Source: an uncultured Erythrobacteraceae bacterium
GTDB lineage: Bacteria > Pseudomonadota > Alphaproteobacteria > Sphingomonadales > Sphingomonadaceae
Length of the DNA: 64,000 bases
Direction of reading: 5' to 3'
Assembly: GCA_946482075.1 (NCBI GenBank)
Contig: CAMLQG010000003.1
Span: 1 to 64,000, forward strand
The position numbers and the translations under genes are program-made. The notes beneath the pieces are model-generated. The model made no database searches. It worked only from the letters and a program-made list of their open reading frames with translations, and had not been told where the DNA came from. Positions within the stretch are counted from its first letter, which is position 1. Each line of letters starts with the position of its first letter. Positions 1 to 9,090 of this stretch are shown piece by piece.

Positions 1-692
1 AGCGCCACCTCGATCGCATAACCCGACCAGGCCATGGCGAAGAAGAAGGCCATCGCCGCGACCTGGAAGATCGCGGTGTGCTTGAGCGCGGCGCGGGATT
101 CGTCGGAATTCATCCGCGCCAGGATCAGCTTGTAGTAGTGGATCGAGCCCTTCACGCCCGGCTGACGGTTGTACCACGTCTTGTACCACGCCATGGGCGC
201 GTTGGGCGCCTCGTCCGTATAGTCCGGGTCCTTGTCGGAATCGTTGCAGTGATAATGATGTTCCAGATGCATCAGCCGCGACATGCTGAGCGGGAAGATC
301 ATCGGGAAAGTAGCGAGCCAGCCGGTGAGTTCGTTGGCCCAGCGATATTTGCTGCCCTTGCGCGCGATGTTGGAATGCATCGCTTCATGGCCCGGAATGT
401 AGCCGAAGGCCGTGAAGGCGCAGGAGATCACGCAGGCGAGCGGCAGATTGATCATGCCCATCATCGCCAGCGGGAAGAAGGACACCCAGATGCCGAAGCA
501 CACCACGGTGGCGACCACATAGGTCCACATTGCGCCGCCATGATACTTCATGGCGATCTCCCGCTCCTCCTTCAGGAGCTGGCGGCGGGTATAGGTATCG
601 AGCCCTTCCGGCCCGAGCGGGATGGCCGGCCGATCGACCGCCGGCGGCGTGAGTACCCCCGGTTGACGAAGAAGAAGATCCTGTTCGCTCAC
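1..692 (-). CDS. fatty acid desaturase (3' end cut by window edge)
   Basis: Membrane diiron desaturase or hydroxylase acting on an acyl chain or lipid. About 230 N-terminal residues are visible. They show the first two histidine boxes, GHEAMH (H102, H106) and HLEHHYH (H142, H145, H146), separated by hydrophobic segments, as in the FA_desaturase family; the third box would lie beyond the window. The GTG start at 690-692 overlaps the stop of the small upstream membrane protein by 4 bp (GTGA), so translation is probably coupled. The substrate cannot be told: lipid desaturases and carotenoid ketolases or hydroxylases share this fold, although the second box followed by CNDSDKDPDY fits the general desaturase group. 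Confidence 0.85.
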   Translation of the reverse strand, partial: MSEQDLLLRQPGVLTPPAVDRPAIPLGPEGLDTYTRRQLLKEEREIAMKYHGGAMWTYVVATVVCFGIWVSFFPLAMMGMINLPLACVISCAFTAFGYIPGHEAMHSNIARKGSKYRWANELTGWLATFPMIFPLSMSRLMHLEHHYHCNDSDKDPDYTDEAPNAPMAWYKTWYNRQPGVKGSIHYYKLILARMNSDESRAALKHTAIFQVAAMAFFFAMAWSGYAIEVA

Positions 693-883
693 AACCACCT
701 GCCCCGAATTTGGGTAAGAAGGCCCCAGCTGCCCCCGAACAGCAGCCCGAAGGCCACCGGCGTCATCCCGAAAGGCGCATCGATATTCCACGCAGCCATG
801 ATCTGCGCGGTGAGCGGTGCGATGAAACCGATCCCGAAAAGGAAGGGCATGATCAGCAGTATTTTGCGTAGAACGAGCGCCAT
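689..883 (-). CDS. small membrane protein of unknown function
   Basis: A protein of about 64 residues beginning MALVLRK, with a hydrophobic segment at roughly residues 8-28 and a second near 40-55, so probably a two-pass inner-membrane protein. It is translationally coupled to the desaturase (GTGA overlap) and may be an accessory subunit or simply co-expressed. The start is uncertain: a GTG at 911-913 would add 10 residues, and neither start has a Shine-Dalgarno sequence. The ATG at 883 lies inside a palindrome that may also hold the promoter, so a leaderless message is possible. I do not recognise the family. Confidence 0.55.
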   Translation of the reverse strand: MALVLRKILLIMPFLFGIGFIAPLTAQIMAAWNIDAPFGMTPVAFGLLFGGSWGLLTQIRGRWL

Positions 884-908
884 ATGGTTAATATTGCATA
901 AACCATAT
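882..908. promoter_or_regulatory. operator-like inverted repeat upstream of desaturase operon
   Basis: Perfect 8-bp arms ATATGGTT (882-889) and AACCATAT (901-908) flank an 11-bp AT-rich spacer in otherwise GC-rich DNA. It overlaps the likely start and -10 region of the minus-strand small-protein/desaturase operon. Size and symmetry suit a dimeric TetR-type repressor, a common class of desaturase regulator (inference). Confidence 0.45.
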
Positions 909-978
909 TGCACCGCAAGAAAGTCTAGTTCCGAAACGGCAGGATTTGCCTTGCTTGCTTCAGGGCCCGCTTTCGGGC

Positions 979-1005
979 TTGCGCGGCCCTCCCCCGCTCT
1001 ATAGC
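979..1005 (+). promoter_or_regulatory. possible promoter of hppA
   Basis: TTGCGC (979-984) and TATAGC (1000-1005) are separated by 15 bp. The -10 is good but the spacing is short, so this is a weak call. It would give a leader of about 65 nt before the GTG start of hppA. Confidence 0.3.
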
Positions 1006-1016
1006 CATTGCCATCA

Positions 1017-1036
1017 GGCCCCGCGCAGACGGGGCC
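1017..1036 (+). other. hairpin in hppA leader
   Basis: A 7-bp perfect stem, GGCCCCG/CGGGGCC, has a 6-nt loop and is followed by TTTC and, a few bases later, an A5 run. It sits between the putative promoter and the start codon, so it may be a terminator-like attenuator, an mRNA-stabilising structure, or the end of an upstream transcript. Confidence 0.4.
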
Positions 1037-1077
1037 TTTCGCTAGAAAAAGTCACCCAGAACGGGGGAGAGGGTTTC

Positions 1078-3186
1078 GTGAACCTTGTAGTAATCGCAAT
1101 AATATTGGGGCTGGTGGCCGTGCTCTACGGCTTCGTGACCAGCCGCCAGGTGCTCGGCGCGAGCGCCGGCAATGCCAAGATGCAGGAGATCGCGGGCGCG
1201 ATCCAGGAAGGCGCGCAGGCCTATCTGCGGCGCCAATACACCACCATCGCCATCGTCGGCGTCGTGGTGGCTGTCATCATCACCGCGACGCTCGGCCCGA
1301 TCTCCGGAGTGGGCTTCGTCATCGGCGCCGTGCTTTCGGGCGTGGCGGGCTTCATCGGGATGAACATCTCGGTGCGCTCCAACGTGCGCACCGCCGCGGC
1401 GGCGCAGCAAGGTCTCCAGAACGGCCTCACTCTCGCGTTCCGCGCGGGCGCGATCACCGGCCTGCTGGTGGCCGGCCTCGCCCTGCTCGCGATCTCGGTG
1501 TTCTTCTGGTACCTGATCGGCCCCGGCGGGTTCACGCTGGGCGGAGAGGACCGCACCGTGGTGGACGGGCTCGTCGCGCTCGCCTTCGGGGCCTCCCTCA
1601 TCTCCATCTTCGCGCGCCTCGGCGGCGGCATCTTCACCAAGGCGGCCGATGTCGGCGCCGACCTCGTCGGCAAGGTGGAAGCCGGCATTCCCGAGGATGA
1701 CCCGCGCAACCCGGCCGTGATCGCGGACAATGTGGGCGACAATGTGGGCGACTGCGCCGGCATGGCGGCCGACCTGTTCGAAACCTATGTCGTCACCGTC
1801 GGCGCCACCATGGTGCTGACCGCCCTTCTCCTGAAGGATGTGGGCGACCTCCTCCTTCCCCTGATGGCGCTGCCGCTGCTGATCGGCGGCGCGTGCATCG
1901 TGACCTCGATCATCGGCACCTATTTCGTCCGCCTGGGCGCCAAAGGTTCTGGGGCAACGAACATCATGGGCGCGATGTACAAGGGCTTCCTCGTCACCGC
2001 GATCCTGTCGATCCCGGCCATCTGGTTCGTGACCCAATATGCGCTCGGCAGCATGGAAGCTCCGATCGGGGACGAGCCCTATACCGGCCGCACGCTGTTC
2101 TACTGCTCGCTGCTGGGCCTCGCCATCACCGGGCTGATCATCTGGATCACCGAGTATTATACCGGCACGAATTACCGCCCGGTCCGCTCGATCGCCAAGG
2201 CTTCCGAAACAGGCCACGGCACCAACGTGATCCAGGGCCTGGCGATCAGCCTGGAATCGACCGCTCTGCCGACGCTCGTCATCGTCGCCGGCATCATCAT
2301 CGCGCACCAGCTGGCCGGCCTGATCGGCATCGCCTATGCGGCGACCGCGATGCTGGCTCTCGCCGGCATGGTCGTGGCGCTGGATGCTTACGGCCCCGTC
2401 ACCGACAATGCCGGCGGCATTGCCGAAATGGCGGGCCTGGACGACAGCGTGCGCGAGAAGACCGACGCGCTGGACGCGGTGGGCAACACCACCAAGGCCG
2501 TCACCAAGGGCTATGCCATCGGCTCGGCCGGCCTGGCCGCCCTCGTCCTGTTCGCGTGCTACACCACCGACCTGCGCGAGTTCTTCCCGGACCTGCAGGT
2601 CGATTTCAGCCTCGAGAACCCCTACGTCATCGTCGGCCTGCTGCTGGGCGCCCTGCTGCCCTATCTGTTCGGCGCGATGGGCATGACGGCGGTGGGCCGC
2701 GCGGCCGGCGACGTGGTGAAGGACGTGCGCGACCAGTTCAAGGCGGATGCGGGCATTATGGCCGGCACCAGCCGTCCGAACTATGCGCGCACGGTGGATC
2801 TCGTCACCAAGGCGGCGATCAAGGAGATGATCGTCCCCTCGCTGCTGCCGGTGCTCGCGCCGATCGTGGTCTATTTCGTGATCACCGCGGTGGCCGGCCC
2901 GCAGAACGGCTTCGCCGCTCTCGGCGCCCTGCTGCTGGGCGTGATCGTGGGCGGCCTGTTCGTCGCGCTTTCGATGACTTCGGGCGGCGGCGCCTGGGAC
3001 AACGCCAAGAAATACATCGAGGACGGCAATCACGGCGGCAAGGGCAGCGAAGCCCACAAGGCCGCAGTGACGGGCGACACGGTGGGCGATCCCTACAAGG
3101 ATACCGCCGGCCCCGCCGTCAATCCGATGATCAAGATCACCAATATCGTGGCGCTGCTGCTGCTCGCCGCGCTGGCGGCGGGCTGA
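1078..3186 (+). CDS. hppA: K+-independent membrane-bound proton-translocating pyrophosphatase
   Basis: Inner-membrane pump that couples PPi hydrolysis to H+ export from the cytoplasm. It has 702 residues with the usual 14-16 hydrophobic segments. The PPi/Mg-binding signatures are present: DVGADLVGK near residue 191, the repeated DNVGDNVGD near 217, and [14 protein letters not shown] near 666. The K+-dependence position reads [10 protein letters not shown] with Lys473, the mark of the K+-independent H+-pumping class (Ala in K+-dependent enzymes). I chose the GTG at 1078 because a purine-rich GGGGGAGAGG lies just upstream and the protein then begins directly with the first membrane helix; an in-frame extension to 946 lacks these features. 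It appears to be monocistronic. Confidence 0.96.
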   Translation: MNLVVIAIILGLVAVLYGFVTSRQVLGASAGNAKMQEIAGAIQEGAQAYLRRQYTTIAIVGVVVAVIITATLGPISGVGFVIGAVLSGVAGFIGMNISVRSNVRTAAAAQQGLQNGLTLAFRAGAITGLLVAGLALLAISVFFWYLIGPGGFTLGGEDRTVVDGLVALAFGASLISIFARLGGGIFTKAADVGADLVGKVEAGIPEDDPRNPAVIADNVGDNVGDCAGMAADLFETYVVTVGATMVLTALLLKDVGDLLLPLMALPLLIGGACIVTSIIGTYFVRLGAKGSGATNIMGAMYKGFLVTAILSIPAIWFVTQYALGSMEAPIGDEPYTGRTLFYCSLLGLAITGLIIWITEYYTGTNYRPVRSIAKASETGHGTNVIQGLAISLESTALPTLVIVAGIIIAHQLAGLIGIAYAATAMLALAGMVVALDAYGPVTDNAGGIAEMAGLDDSVREKTDALDAVGNTTKAVTKGYAIGSAGLAALVLFACYTTDLREFFPDLQVDFSLENPYVIVGLLLGALLPYLFGAMGMTAVGRAAGDVVKDVRDQFKADAGIMAGTSRPNYARTVDLVTKAAIKEMIVPSLLPVLAPIVVYFVITAVAGPQNGFAALGALLLGVIVGGLFVALSMTSGGGAWDNAKKYIEDGNHGGKGSEAHKAAVTGDTVGDPYKDTAGPAVNPMIKITNIVALLLLAALAAG

Positions 3187-3198
3187 CGCCGAGATGGC

Positions 3199-3342
3199 TC
3201 CTCCCCGTGCCGCAGGCATGGGGAGGTGGCGATCGCGCCAGCGATCGACGGAGGGGCCGTTACCTAACCAGCCCCTCCGCCACGCCGCCTGCGGCGGCGC
3301 GGTCCCCCTCCCCATCCCCGCCTGCGCGGGGACAGGGAGGAT
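3199..3342 (+). repeat. ~145-bp intergenic repeat, copy 1
   Basis: GC-rich block beginning CTCCCCGTGCCG and ending GGGGACAGGGAGGAT. It contains nested inverted segments such as GGGGAGGTGGC, GACGGAGGGGCC and GGTCCCCCTCCCCATCCCCG. A clearly homologous copy lies at 46659-46802 after the phytase gene. It is a dispersed palindromic element with no coding capacity. It fills most of the 333-bp gap after hppA; the rest (3343-3519) shows nothing recognisable except weak promoter-like AT-rich sequence near 3445-3475. Confidence 0.8.
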
Positions 3343-3519
3343 ATCTGCCGCTGTGCCGTGGGCTCGAAAGTCGCCATCCGACCAAACCTCTCGCCCCTCC
3401 CAAGGTTTCCCATTTCCGGACACCCGCACCGACTTCTTTCCGCGTTAACATTTGCTTCTGTATGCTCGGGTATTTCCGCAGCAACGGCCCTCTGGCCCAT
3501 GCTGAGAAAGTAAACGCCC

Positions 3520-4719
3520 TTGGCCAGCAACGCCCTTCGGGTTTCGGCTCAGTCCCCCCACGCGCCGCCTGCGCCTTCGCGGCAGGGCGAGTTGCGCGTG
3601 GTCGTCCGGCCCTGGCGCGAGTTGGACGACGCGGCGGGCATCGCACGCTGGGATGCACTGGCCTTCCTGGCGGCAGAGCCCAATCCGTTTCTCGAAAGCT
3701 GGTATCTCCTGCCCGCCTTGCGCGAATTCGCGCGTGACGGCGATGTCCGGCTCTTCTGCCTGGAAAGCGAAGGGCAGCTTCTCGGATTGCTGCCGATCGC
3801 GCGATCGCTGAACTATTACCGCTATCCTTTCCCCAACCTCCACAACTGGCATCACCACAACAGCTTCCTGGGTGTTCCGCTGGTCGCCCCCGGCGCGGAG
3901 CGGGCCTTCTGGCAAGCCCTGCTGTTCTGGGCCGACGATCATGCCGGGCCAGCGCTGTTCCTCCATTGCACGCATCTGCCGCTGGAAGGCGCGCTCCATG
4001 AAGCGCTGCGCGACGTCCTGCGCGCGGACCCCCGCCCCTTCGCCCTGGTCCATCGCGAAGAGCGGGCGATGCTCGCATCCACCCTCTCGCCAGAAGCCTA
4101 TCTGGAAGCGGCGATGACCGGCAAGAAGCGCAAGGAGCTGCGACGCCAGCATAATCGCCTTTCCGAGCAGGGCGAGCTGCGGTTCGAGCGACGCCGGGAC
4201 GATGCCGGTCTGGTCGAATGGACGCGCGCCTTCCTCGCGCTCGAACGATCGGGCTGGAAAGGAGCGGCAGGTTCGGCGCTCGCATGCAGCCAGTCCACCG
4301 CCTCGCTCTTCGCCGACGCCATGAAAGGCGCGGCCGCGCGCAGCCGGCTCGAACGGCTGAGCCTTTCGATCGACGGCAAGCCGATCGCCATGCTGGCGAA
4401 CTTCATCACCCCGCCCGGCGCCTTCTCCTACAAGACCGCGTTCGACGAAAGCTACGCCCGCTTCTCTCCCGGTGTCCTGCTGCAACGGGAAAACCTCGCG
4501 CTGCTGGACGATCCGAACGTAGCCTGGTGCGACAGCTGCGCGGCGGCCGACCATCCGATGATCGACCATATCTGGCGCGAGCGCCGCGTGATCGGCCGAT
4601 ATTCGATCGGCATCGGCGGGGTCCTGCGCCGCACCGCCTTTCGCGCGATTTCCTTGGCGGAAGCCCGCACCCGCTCCAAGCCCGACCTCAATTCCCAATC
4701 TACAGGGACCGACGAATGA
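3520..4719 (+). CDS. GNAT-family N-acetyltransferase (BioF2/CelD-like)
   Basis: A 399-residue protein with two GNAT-like halves. The second half (about residues 170-340) matches the BioF2-like acetyltransferase pattern, with KKRKELRRQ, then LSIDGKPIAMLANF and YKTAFDESYARFSPG, an order typical of this family (FemAB/CelD relatives). These enzymes acyl-transfer onto amines in cell-envelope or polysaccharide pathways; the substrate here is unknown. The TTG start at 3520 has GAGAAAG about 9 bp upstream; a later GTG near 3600 is possible. The stop overlaps the ATG of the JmjC/cupin-like gene (ATGA), so the two are translationally coupled and probably act together. Confidence 0.8.
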   Translation: MASNALRVSAQSPHAPPAPSRQGELRVVVRPWRELDDAAGIARWDALAFLAAEPNPFLESWYLLPALREFARDGDVRLFCLESEGQLLGLLPIARSLNYYRYPFPNLHNWHHHNSFLGVPLVAPGAERAFWQALLFWADDHAGPALFLHCTHLPLEGALHEALRDVLRADPRPFALVHREERAMLASTLSPEAYLEAAMTGKKRKELRRQHNRLSEQGELRFERRRDDAGLVEWTRAFLALERSGWKGAAGSALACSQSTASLFADAMKGAAARSRLERLSLSIDGKPIAMLANFITPPGAFSYKTAFDESYARFSPGVLLQRENLALLDDPNVAWCDSCAAADHPMIDHIWRERRVIGRYSIGIGGVLRRTAFRAISLAEARTRSKPDLNSQSTGTDE

Positions 4720-5594
4720 GCATCGAGACCACTCTTCCGGCCAGGAGCGAAGCGATCGACCTGCTGACGCCTGAATCGCGGCGACGCTTCGCCGAGTGCT
4801 ATCCCGAAGTGCCGCACAAGCTGCAGCACAATCTCCACCGTCACCCGCTGCTCGAATTCGAGCGCCTGGCGCAGCTCGCCGAAGCGCTGCCGAAGGAATC
4901 GGTCGAATACAATCTCGCCGACCTGCCGATCGCGGTCGACGGCAAGCCCGATCGTCCCGACCTGACCATCGGCCAGATGATCCGTCAGATCGGCACCGCC
5001 GGCAGCTGGTGCGTGCTGCAGAATATCGAGCAGGACCCGGAATATGCGGCGCTGCTCAACGATCTGCTCGACGATGTGATGCCGCAGGTCGAAGGCAAGA
5101 CCGGCAGGATGATGCATCGGGTGGGGTTCATCTTCGTCACTTCTCCCGGCGGCGTGACGCCCTGCCACTTCGATCCCGAGCACAATATCCTGCTGCAGAT
5201 CCGCGGTTCGAAAGTGATGACCCAGTTCCCGGTGACCGACACCCTCTATGCCAGGGACGAGGCGCATGAGGGCTATCACACTGGCGGCCCGCGCGAGATC
5301 CCGTGGAACGAACGGCTGGAGAATGACGGCACCGAAATGCCCCTCACGCCGGGCGAAGGCCTGTTCGTGCCGGTGATGGCGCCGCATTTCGTCCGCAACG
5401 GGCCAGAGCCGTCGATCTCGCTGTCGATCACCTGGCGTTCGGAATGGAGCTATGAAGAAGCCTATGCGCGCGCCTTCAACAGCGTGCTGCGCCGGATGGG
5501 GCTGAAGCCCCGCGCGCCCGGACGGTGGCCCGCGCGCAACAGGGCGAAGGCTTTCGGCTGGCGAGTTTACAACCGCCTCGTGGGTCAGCGTTGA
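4716..5594 (+). CDS. JmjC/cupin-like protein, probable Fe(II)/2OG oxygenase
   Basis: A 292-residue protein of the cupin_8/JmjC-like type. The metal-binding pattern is visible: His151-x-Asp153 in CHFDPEHN and a distal His224 in APHFVRNG, spaced as in Fe(II)/2-oxoglutarate hydroxylases. A conserved-looking basic C-terminus (KPRAPGRWPARNRAKAF) follows. The substrate is unknown; relatives hydroxylate proteins or small molecules. Its ATG overlaps the stop of the GNAT gene by 4 bp, strong evidence for a two-gene unit. A short gap leads into tesB, which may be co-transcribed but is functionally separate. Confidence 0.75.
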   Translation: MSIETTLPARSEAIDLLTPESRRRFAECYPEVPHKLQHNLHRHPLLEFERLAQLAEALPKESVEYNLADLPIAVDGKPDRPDLTIGQMIRQIGTAGSWCVLQNIEQDPEYAALLNDLLDDVMPQVEGKTGRMMHRVGFIFVTSPGGVTPCHFDPEHNILLQIRGSKVMTQFPVTDTLYARDEAHEGYHTGGPREIPWNERLENDGTEMPLTPGEGLFVPVMAPHFVRNGPEPSISLSITWRSEWSYEEAYARAFNSVLRRMGLKPRAPGRWPARNRAKAFGWRVYNRLVGQR

Positions 5595-5625
5595 CGTTGC
5601 TCGCCTGACACCCCAAGAAGGGCTC

Positions 5626-6519
5626 ATGGAAGCTGCCCCCACGCCTGAGCAACTCGTGGCCGATCTGGTCCTCTTGCTCGACATGGAACCGCGTGGACCG
5701 GATCGCTTCCAGGGGCGCCGCCGCCGGGGCGGCACGGGGCGCGTCTATGGCGGCCAGGTGATCGCCCAGGCGCTCGCGGCGGCGGAACAGACCGTGGTCG
5801 ACGAACGCGCCGCCCATTCGCTGCACGCCTATTTCCTGCGCGGCGGCAATGCCGAACAGCCGATCGATTATGCCATCCAGCGCGATTTCGACGGGCAGCG
5901 CACGTCCAACCGCCGGGTGATCGCCTGCCAGACGGGCGAAGTGATCCTCAATCTCACCGTGTCCTTCCAGCGGCCGGAAGTGGAAGGCCTCCATCACCAG
6001 TCGCTGCAGATGCCGGACGTTCCCGAACCGGAATCGCTGGAGCCCGATTTCATGCATCGCCTTCGCCGGGTGCAGGAACAGGGCGCGCATTTCCACGACG
6101 CGCTGATCCGCCAGGGACCGATCGATTTCCGTTCTATCGAGGTCGACAATTGGCTGTCGCCCGATGCATCGCCGCCGATCGCGCGCAGCTGGATGCGGGC
6201 GCCCGCACGCCTGCCTGACGATCCGCGCGTCCATCGCGCCGTGCTGGCCTACGCGTCGGACCTGCTGCTGCTCGGCGTCAGCACACTGCCGCATCCATCC
6301 ATCTGGGGCGACACGACCATCATGCGCCCCGCGAGCCTGGACCACGGCATCTGGTTCCACGATTCCTTCCGCGCCGACGAATGGCTGCTCTATGTGATGG
6401 AAAGCCCCTGGGCCGGCCACATGCGCGGCTTCACCCGCGGCCAGTTCTTCACCCGCGACGGCCGCCTGGTGGCCAGCGTGGCGCAGGAAGGCGTTATCCG
6501 GGCGGTGGGACGGAAGTAA
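5626..6519 (+). CDS. tesB: acyl-CoA thioesterase II
   Basis: Cytoplasmic double-hotdog thioesterase that hydrolyses medium- and long-chain acyl-CoA. It has 297 residues, normal for TesB. The first hotdog carries GRVYGGQVIAQAL and HSLHAYFLRGG; the second carries the catalytic triad regions, Asp in YASDLLLLG, the SLDHGIWFH segment and Gln in SVAQEGVIR. The ATG at 5626 follows AAGAAGG. It lies 31 bp after the JmjC-like gene on the same strand. It ends just before a palindromic repeat that separates it from convergent uvrC. Confidence 0.95.
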   Translation: MEAAPTPEQLVADLVLLLDMEPRGPDRFQGRRRRGGTGRVYGGQVIAQALAAAEQTVVDERAAHSLHAYFLRGGNAEQPIDYAIQRDFDGQRTSNRRVIACQTGEVILNLTVSFQRPEVEGLHHQSLQMPDVPEPESLEPDFMHRLRRVQEQGAHFHDALIRQGPIDFRSIEVDNWLSPDASPPIARSWMRAPARLPDDPRVHRAVLAYASDLLLLGVSTLPHPSIWGDTTIMRPASLDHGIWFHDSFRADEWLLYVMESPWAGHMRGFTRGQFFTRDGRLVASVAQEGVIRAVGRK

Positions 6520-6542
6520 AAAGGACAAGGGACTCTCGATCC

Positions 6543-6632
6543 CGTTCGTCCTGAGCTTGTCGAAGGACCGTTCTTCTCTTCTGTCATGGCTAAAGAGAAA
6601 AGCGACCCTTCGACAAGCTCAGGGCGAACGGC
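6543..6632. repeat. palindromic repeat family A, copy 1
   Basis: Inverted arms CGTTCGTCCTGAGCTTGTCG and CGACAAGCTCAGGGCGAACG flank a roughly 45-bp centre. It lies between convergent tesB and uvrC and could also serve as a bidirectional terminator. A second copy is at 61861-61940. Confidence 0.8.
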
Positions 6633-6654
6633 TCTTGATTGGCGCTAGCGCCAA

Positions 6655-8592
6655 TCACCCCTTCGGATGATAGAAATCATACACTGCCTGCGCCACCGCC
6701 GCGCTGACGCCGGGCGCGCGTTGGAGATCGTCCAGCGCCGCCGCACGCACTTTGCTGGCCGTCCCGAAATGCAGCAGCAGCGCGCGCTTGCGCGTCGGGC
6801 CGATGCCCGGGATCTCGTCCAGCGGTGACGCGCTGATCGCGCGGCTGCGCTTCTGGCGATGCGCGCCGATCGCATAGCGATGCACCTCGTCGCGCAGGCG
6901 CTGGAGATAGAACAGGACCGGCGAATTGACCGGCAGCATCTTCTCCCGTCCGTCGGGAAAATGGAACACTTCGCGCCCTTCGCGCCCGTGATGCGGCCCC
7001 TTGGCGATGGCGATCAGGCAGACATCCTCGATCCCCAATTCCTCCAGCGCATCGCGCACCGCGCTCATCTGGCCCTTGCCCCCGTCGATCAGCACGAGAT
7101 CGGGCCACATGCCGCCATCACGATCCGGGTCTTCGTCGAGCGCGCGGGAAAAGCGGCGCGTCATCACTTCGCGCATCATCCCGAAATCGTCATTCGTCTG
7201 CGCTTCGCGGATGTTGAACTTGCGATACTGGTTCTTGAGGAAGCCTTCAGGCCCCGCCACCACCATGCCGCCCACGGCCTTCGCGCCCTGGATATGGCTG
7301 TTGTCGTAGATTTCGATCCGCTGCGGGATGTCCGGCAGTTCGAGGAACTCGGCCATCTCGCGCAGGATCCTGGCCTTGGTGCCGCTTTCCGCAGCGCGCC
7401 GGTCCAGCGCTTCCTCGGCATTGCGCTTCGCCTGCTCGATCAGCCTGCGCCGATCGCCGCGCTGGGGGACGGAGATTTCCACCTTGTGCCCGGCGCTTTC
7501 GCGGAAAGCCTGCTCCAGCAATTCGCGTTCCGGCAGTTCGCGATCGAGCAGGATCGTCCTCGGAGGCGGCACTTCCTCGTAGAATTGCGCCAGGACACCC
7601 GCGAAGACCTCACCCTCCTCCACCCCTTCCGTATGGGTCGGGAAGAAAGCGCGATGCCCCCAGTTCTGCCCGCCGCGGATGAAGAAGGCCTGGATGCCCA
7701 CTTGCCCATTCTTGGTGGCGAAAGCGAAGATATCGGCATCGCCCACCCCCTGCGCGTTCACCGCCTGGCTGCCCTGGATGAAGGTGGCCGCGCGCAGCCG
7801 GTCGCGCAACATGGCCGCCGTCTCGAAATCGAGATTCTCGGACGCAACGCGCATCTGCTGCTCGATCTTGCGCTGCACGGCGGACGACTTGCCGCCGAGG
7901 AAGTCCTTCGCTTCCTGCACCAGTTCCCCATAGGCCTGCTGGTCGATCCGGCCGACGCAAGGCGCGGAACAGCGCTTGATCTGGTACAGCAGGCAAGGCC
8001 GGTCGCGCCGGCTGAAGAAGCTGTCGGTGCACGACCGCAGCAGGAAGAGCTTCTGCAGCGCGTTGATCGTGGTGTTCACCGAACCCGCGCTGGCGAAGGG
8101 ACCGTAGTAATTGCCCTTCGCCTTGCGCGCGCCGCGATGCTTCATGATGCGCGGAAAGTCATTATCCGCCCGCAGCAGGATAAAGGGGAAGCTTTTGTCG
8201 TCGCGCAGCAGCACGTTGTAAGGCGGGCGATAGCGTTTGATGAGTTGCGCTTCCAGCAGCAGCGCTTCGGCCTCGCTGTTGGTCGTCACGATCAGCATGC
8301 CTCGCGTCTGGGCCACCATCCGCTTCAGCCGCAGCGGCAGGCGCTCCACCTGCAGGTAGCTCGCCACGCGATTGCGCAGTGCGCGTGCCTTGCCGACATA
8401 AAGCACCTCGCCCCGCGCATCGAGCATGCGATAGACCCCGGGCTTAGGCGGCAGAGTGGCCAGCGTTTCGCGAATGGCCGCAATGCCCGCCTCGATATCG
8501 GGTTGGGACGAACGCACGGTATAGGCCGCGCGTTCCTCGTGGAAACGCTCGGCGCTCGCGCGGTCGGGCGGGGTCTGCGGTTCGCGGGCCAT
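6655..8592 (-). CDS. uvrC: excinuclease ABC subunit C
   Basis: Nucleotide excision repair nuclease that makes both incisions around a UvrAB-marked lesion. It has 645 residues. In order: GIY-YIG nuclease (KPGVYRMLDARGEVLYVGKA), a UVR motif for UvrB contact (SENLDFETAAMLRDRL), the RNase H-like C-terminal nuclease with NSHIQGAKAVGGMVV and LVLIDGGKGQ, and a terminal helix-hairpin-helix (DEIPGIGPTRKRALLLHFG). I chose the ATG at 8592; a GTG at 8628 in the same frame would add 12 residues and is preceded by AAGGGA, so the start is not settled. Convergent with tesB. Confidence 0.96.
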   Translation of the reverse strand: MAREPQTPPDRASAERFHEERAAYTVRSSQPDIEAGIAAIRETLATLPPKPGVYRMLDARGEVLYVGKARALRNRVASYLQVERLPLRLKRMVAQTRGMLIVTTNSEAEALLLEAQLIKRYRPPYNVLLRDDKSFPFILLRADNDFPRIMKHRGARKAKGNYYGPFASAGSVNTTINALQKLFLLRSCTDSFFSRRDRPCLLYQIKRCSAPCVGRIDQQAYGELVQEAKDFLGGKSSAVQRKIEQQMRVASENLDFETAAMLRDRLRAATFIQGSQAVNAQGVGDADIFAFATKNGQVGIQAFFIRGGQNWGHRAFFPTHTEGVEEGEVFAGVLAQFYEEVPPPRTILLDRELPERELLEQAFRESAGHKVEISVPQRGDRRRLIEQAKRNAEEALDRRAAESGTKARILREMAEFLELPDIPQRIEIYDNSHIQGAKAVGGMVVAGPEGFLKNQYRKFNIREAQTNDDFGMMREVMTRRFSRALDEDPDRDGGMWPDLVLIDGGKGQMSAVRDALEELGIEDVCLIAIAKGPHHGREGREVFHFPDGREKMLPVNSPVLFYLQRLRDEVHRYAIGAHRQKRSRAISASPLDEIPGIGPTRKRALLLHFGTASKVRAAALDDLQRAPGVSAAVAQAVYDFYHPKG

Positions 8593-8657
8593 CCCTGCCA
8601 GATAGGGAAAGCCGGCGCGGCATGCCACTCCCTTGGTTTGACTTGATTTGATCGATC

Positions 8658-8749
8658 GTCATCGCGAGGACCGAAGGTCCGCAGCGATCGAGAACCAGAT
8701 TGCGCCGCTCTGGATTGCCGAGCGGCCGGTGGCCGTCCGCAATGACAAG
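8658..8749. repeat. palindromic repeat family B, copy 1
   Basis: The ends are GTCATCGCGAGG and GTCCGCAATGAC. The inner part, with ...CCAGATTGCGCCGCTCTGG, is itself self-complementary. It fills most of the gap between divergent uvrC and infA. A related element with closer-to-perfect arms is at 34504-34586. Confidence 0.6.
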
Positions 8750-8839
8750 GATTCGGCGATGGCTTTCCTTTTGCCTTTTTCCCGCGCGGGGTTTATGCGC
8801 GCGCCGATGAAAACCAACGAAAACGGAAATTAAGCGCCC

Positions 8840-9085
8840 ATGGCCAAAGAAGAACTCCTCGAAATGCGCGGCAAGGTGGTGGAATTGCTGCCGAACGCGA
8901 TGTTCCGGGTAGAGCTCGAAAACGGTCATGAAATCCTCGGTCATACTGCCGGAAAAATGCGGAAGAACCGCATCCGCGTGCTGGTGGGCGATGAAGTTCT
9001 GGTCGAACTCACCCCCTATGACCTGACGAAGGGCCGCATTACCTATCGCTTCATGCCCGGCCGGGGCGGCCCGGGGCCGCAATAG
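8840..9085 (+). CDS. infA: translation initiation factor IF-1
   Basis: An 81-residue S1/OB-fold protein beginning [20 protein letters not shown] and containing [20 protein letters not shown], a textbook IF-1. The core is about 72 residues; a Gly/Pro-rich tail ([10 protein letters not shown]) extends it. It acts at the 30S A-site during initiation. It heads an operon with maf (5-bp gap), the RNase G-like gene and yacG. Confidence 0.97.
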   Translation: MAKEELLEMRGKVVELLPNAMFRVELENGHEILGHTAGKMRKNRIRVLVGDEVLVELTPYDLTKGRITYRFMPGRGGPGPQ

Positions 9086-9090
9086 AGCCG

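Noticed and set aside
1042..3429. A 795-codon frame on the minus strand.
   Set aside because: It is antisense to hppA, His/Asp/Arg-rich, with no recognisable domain.
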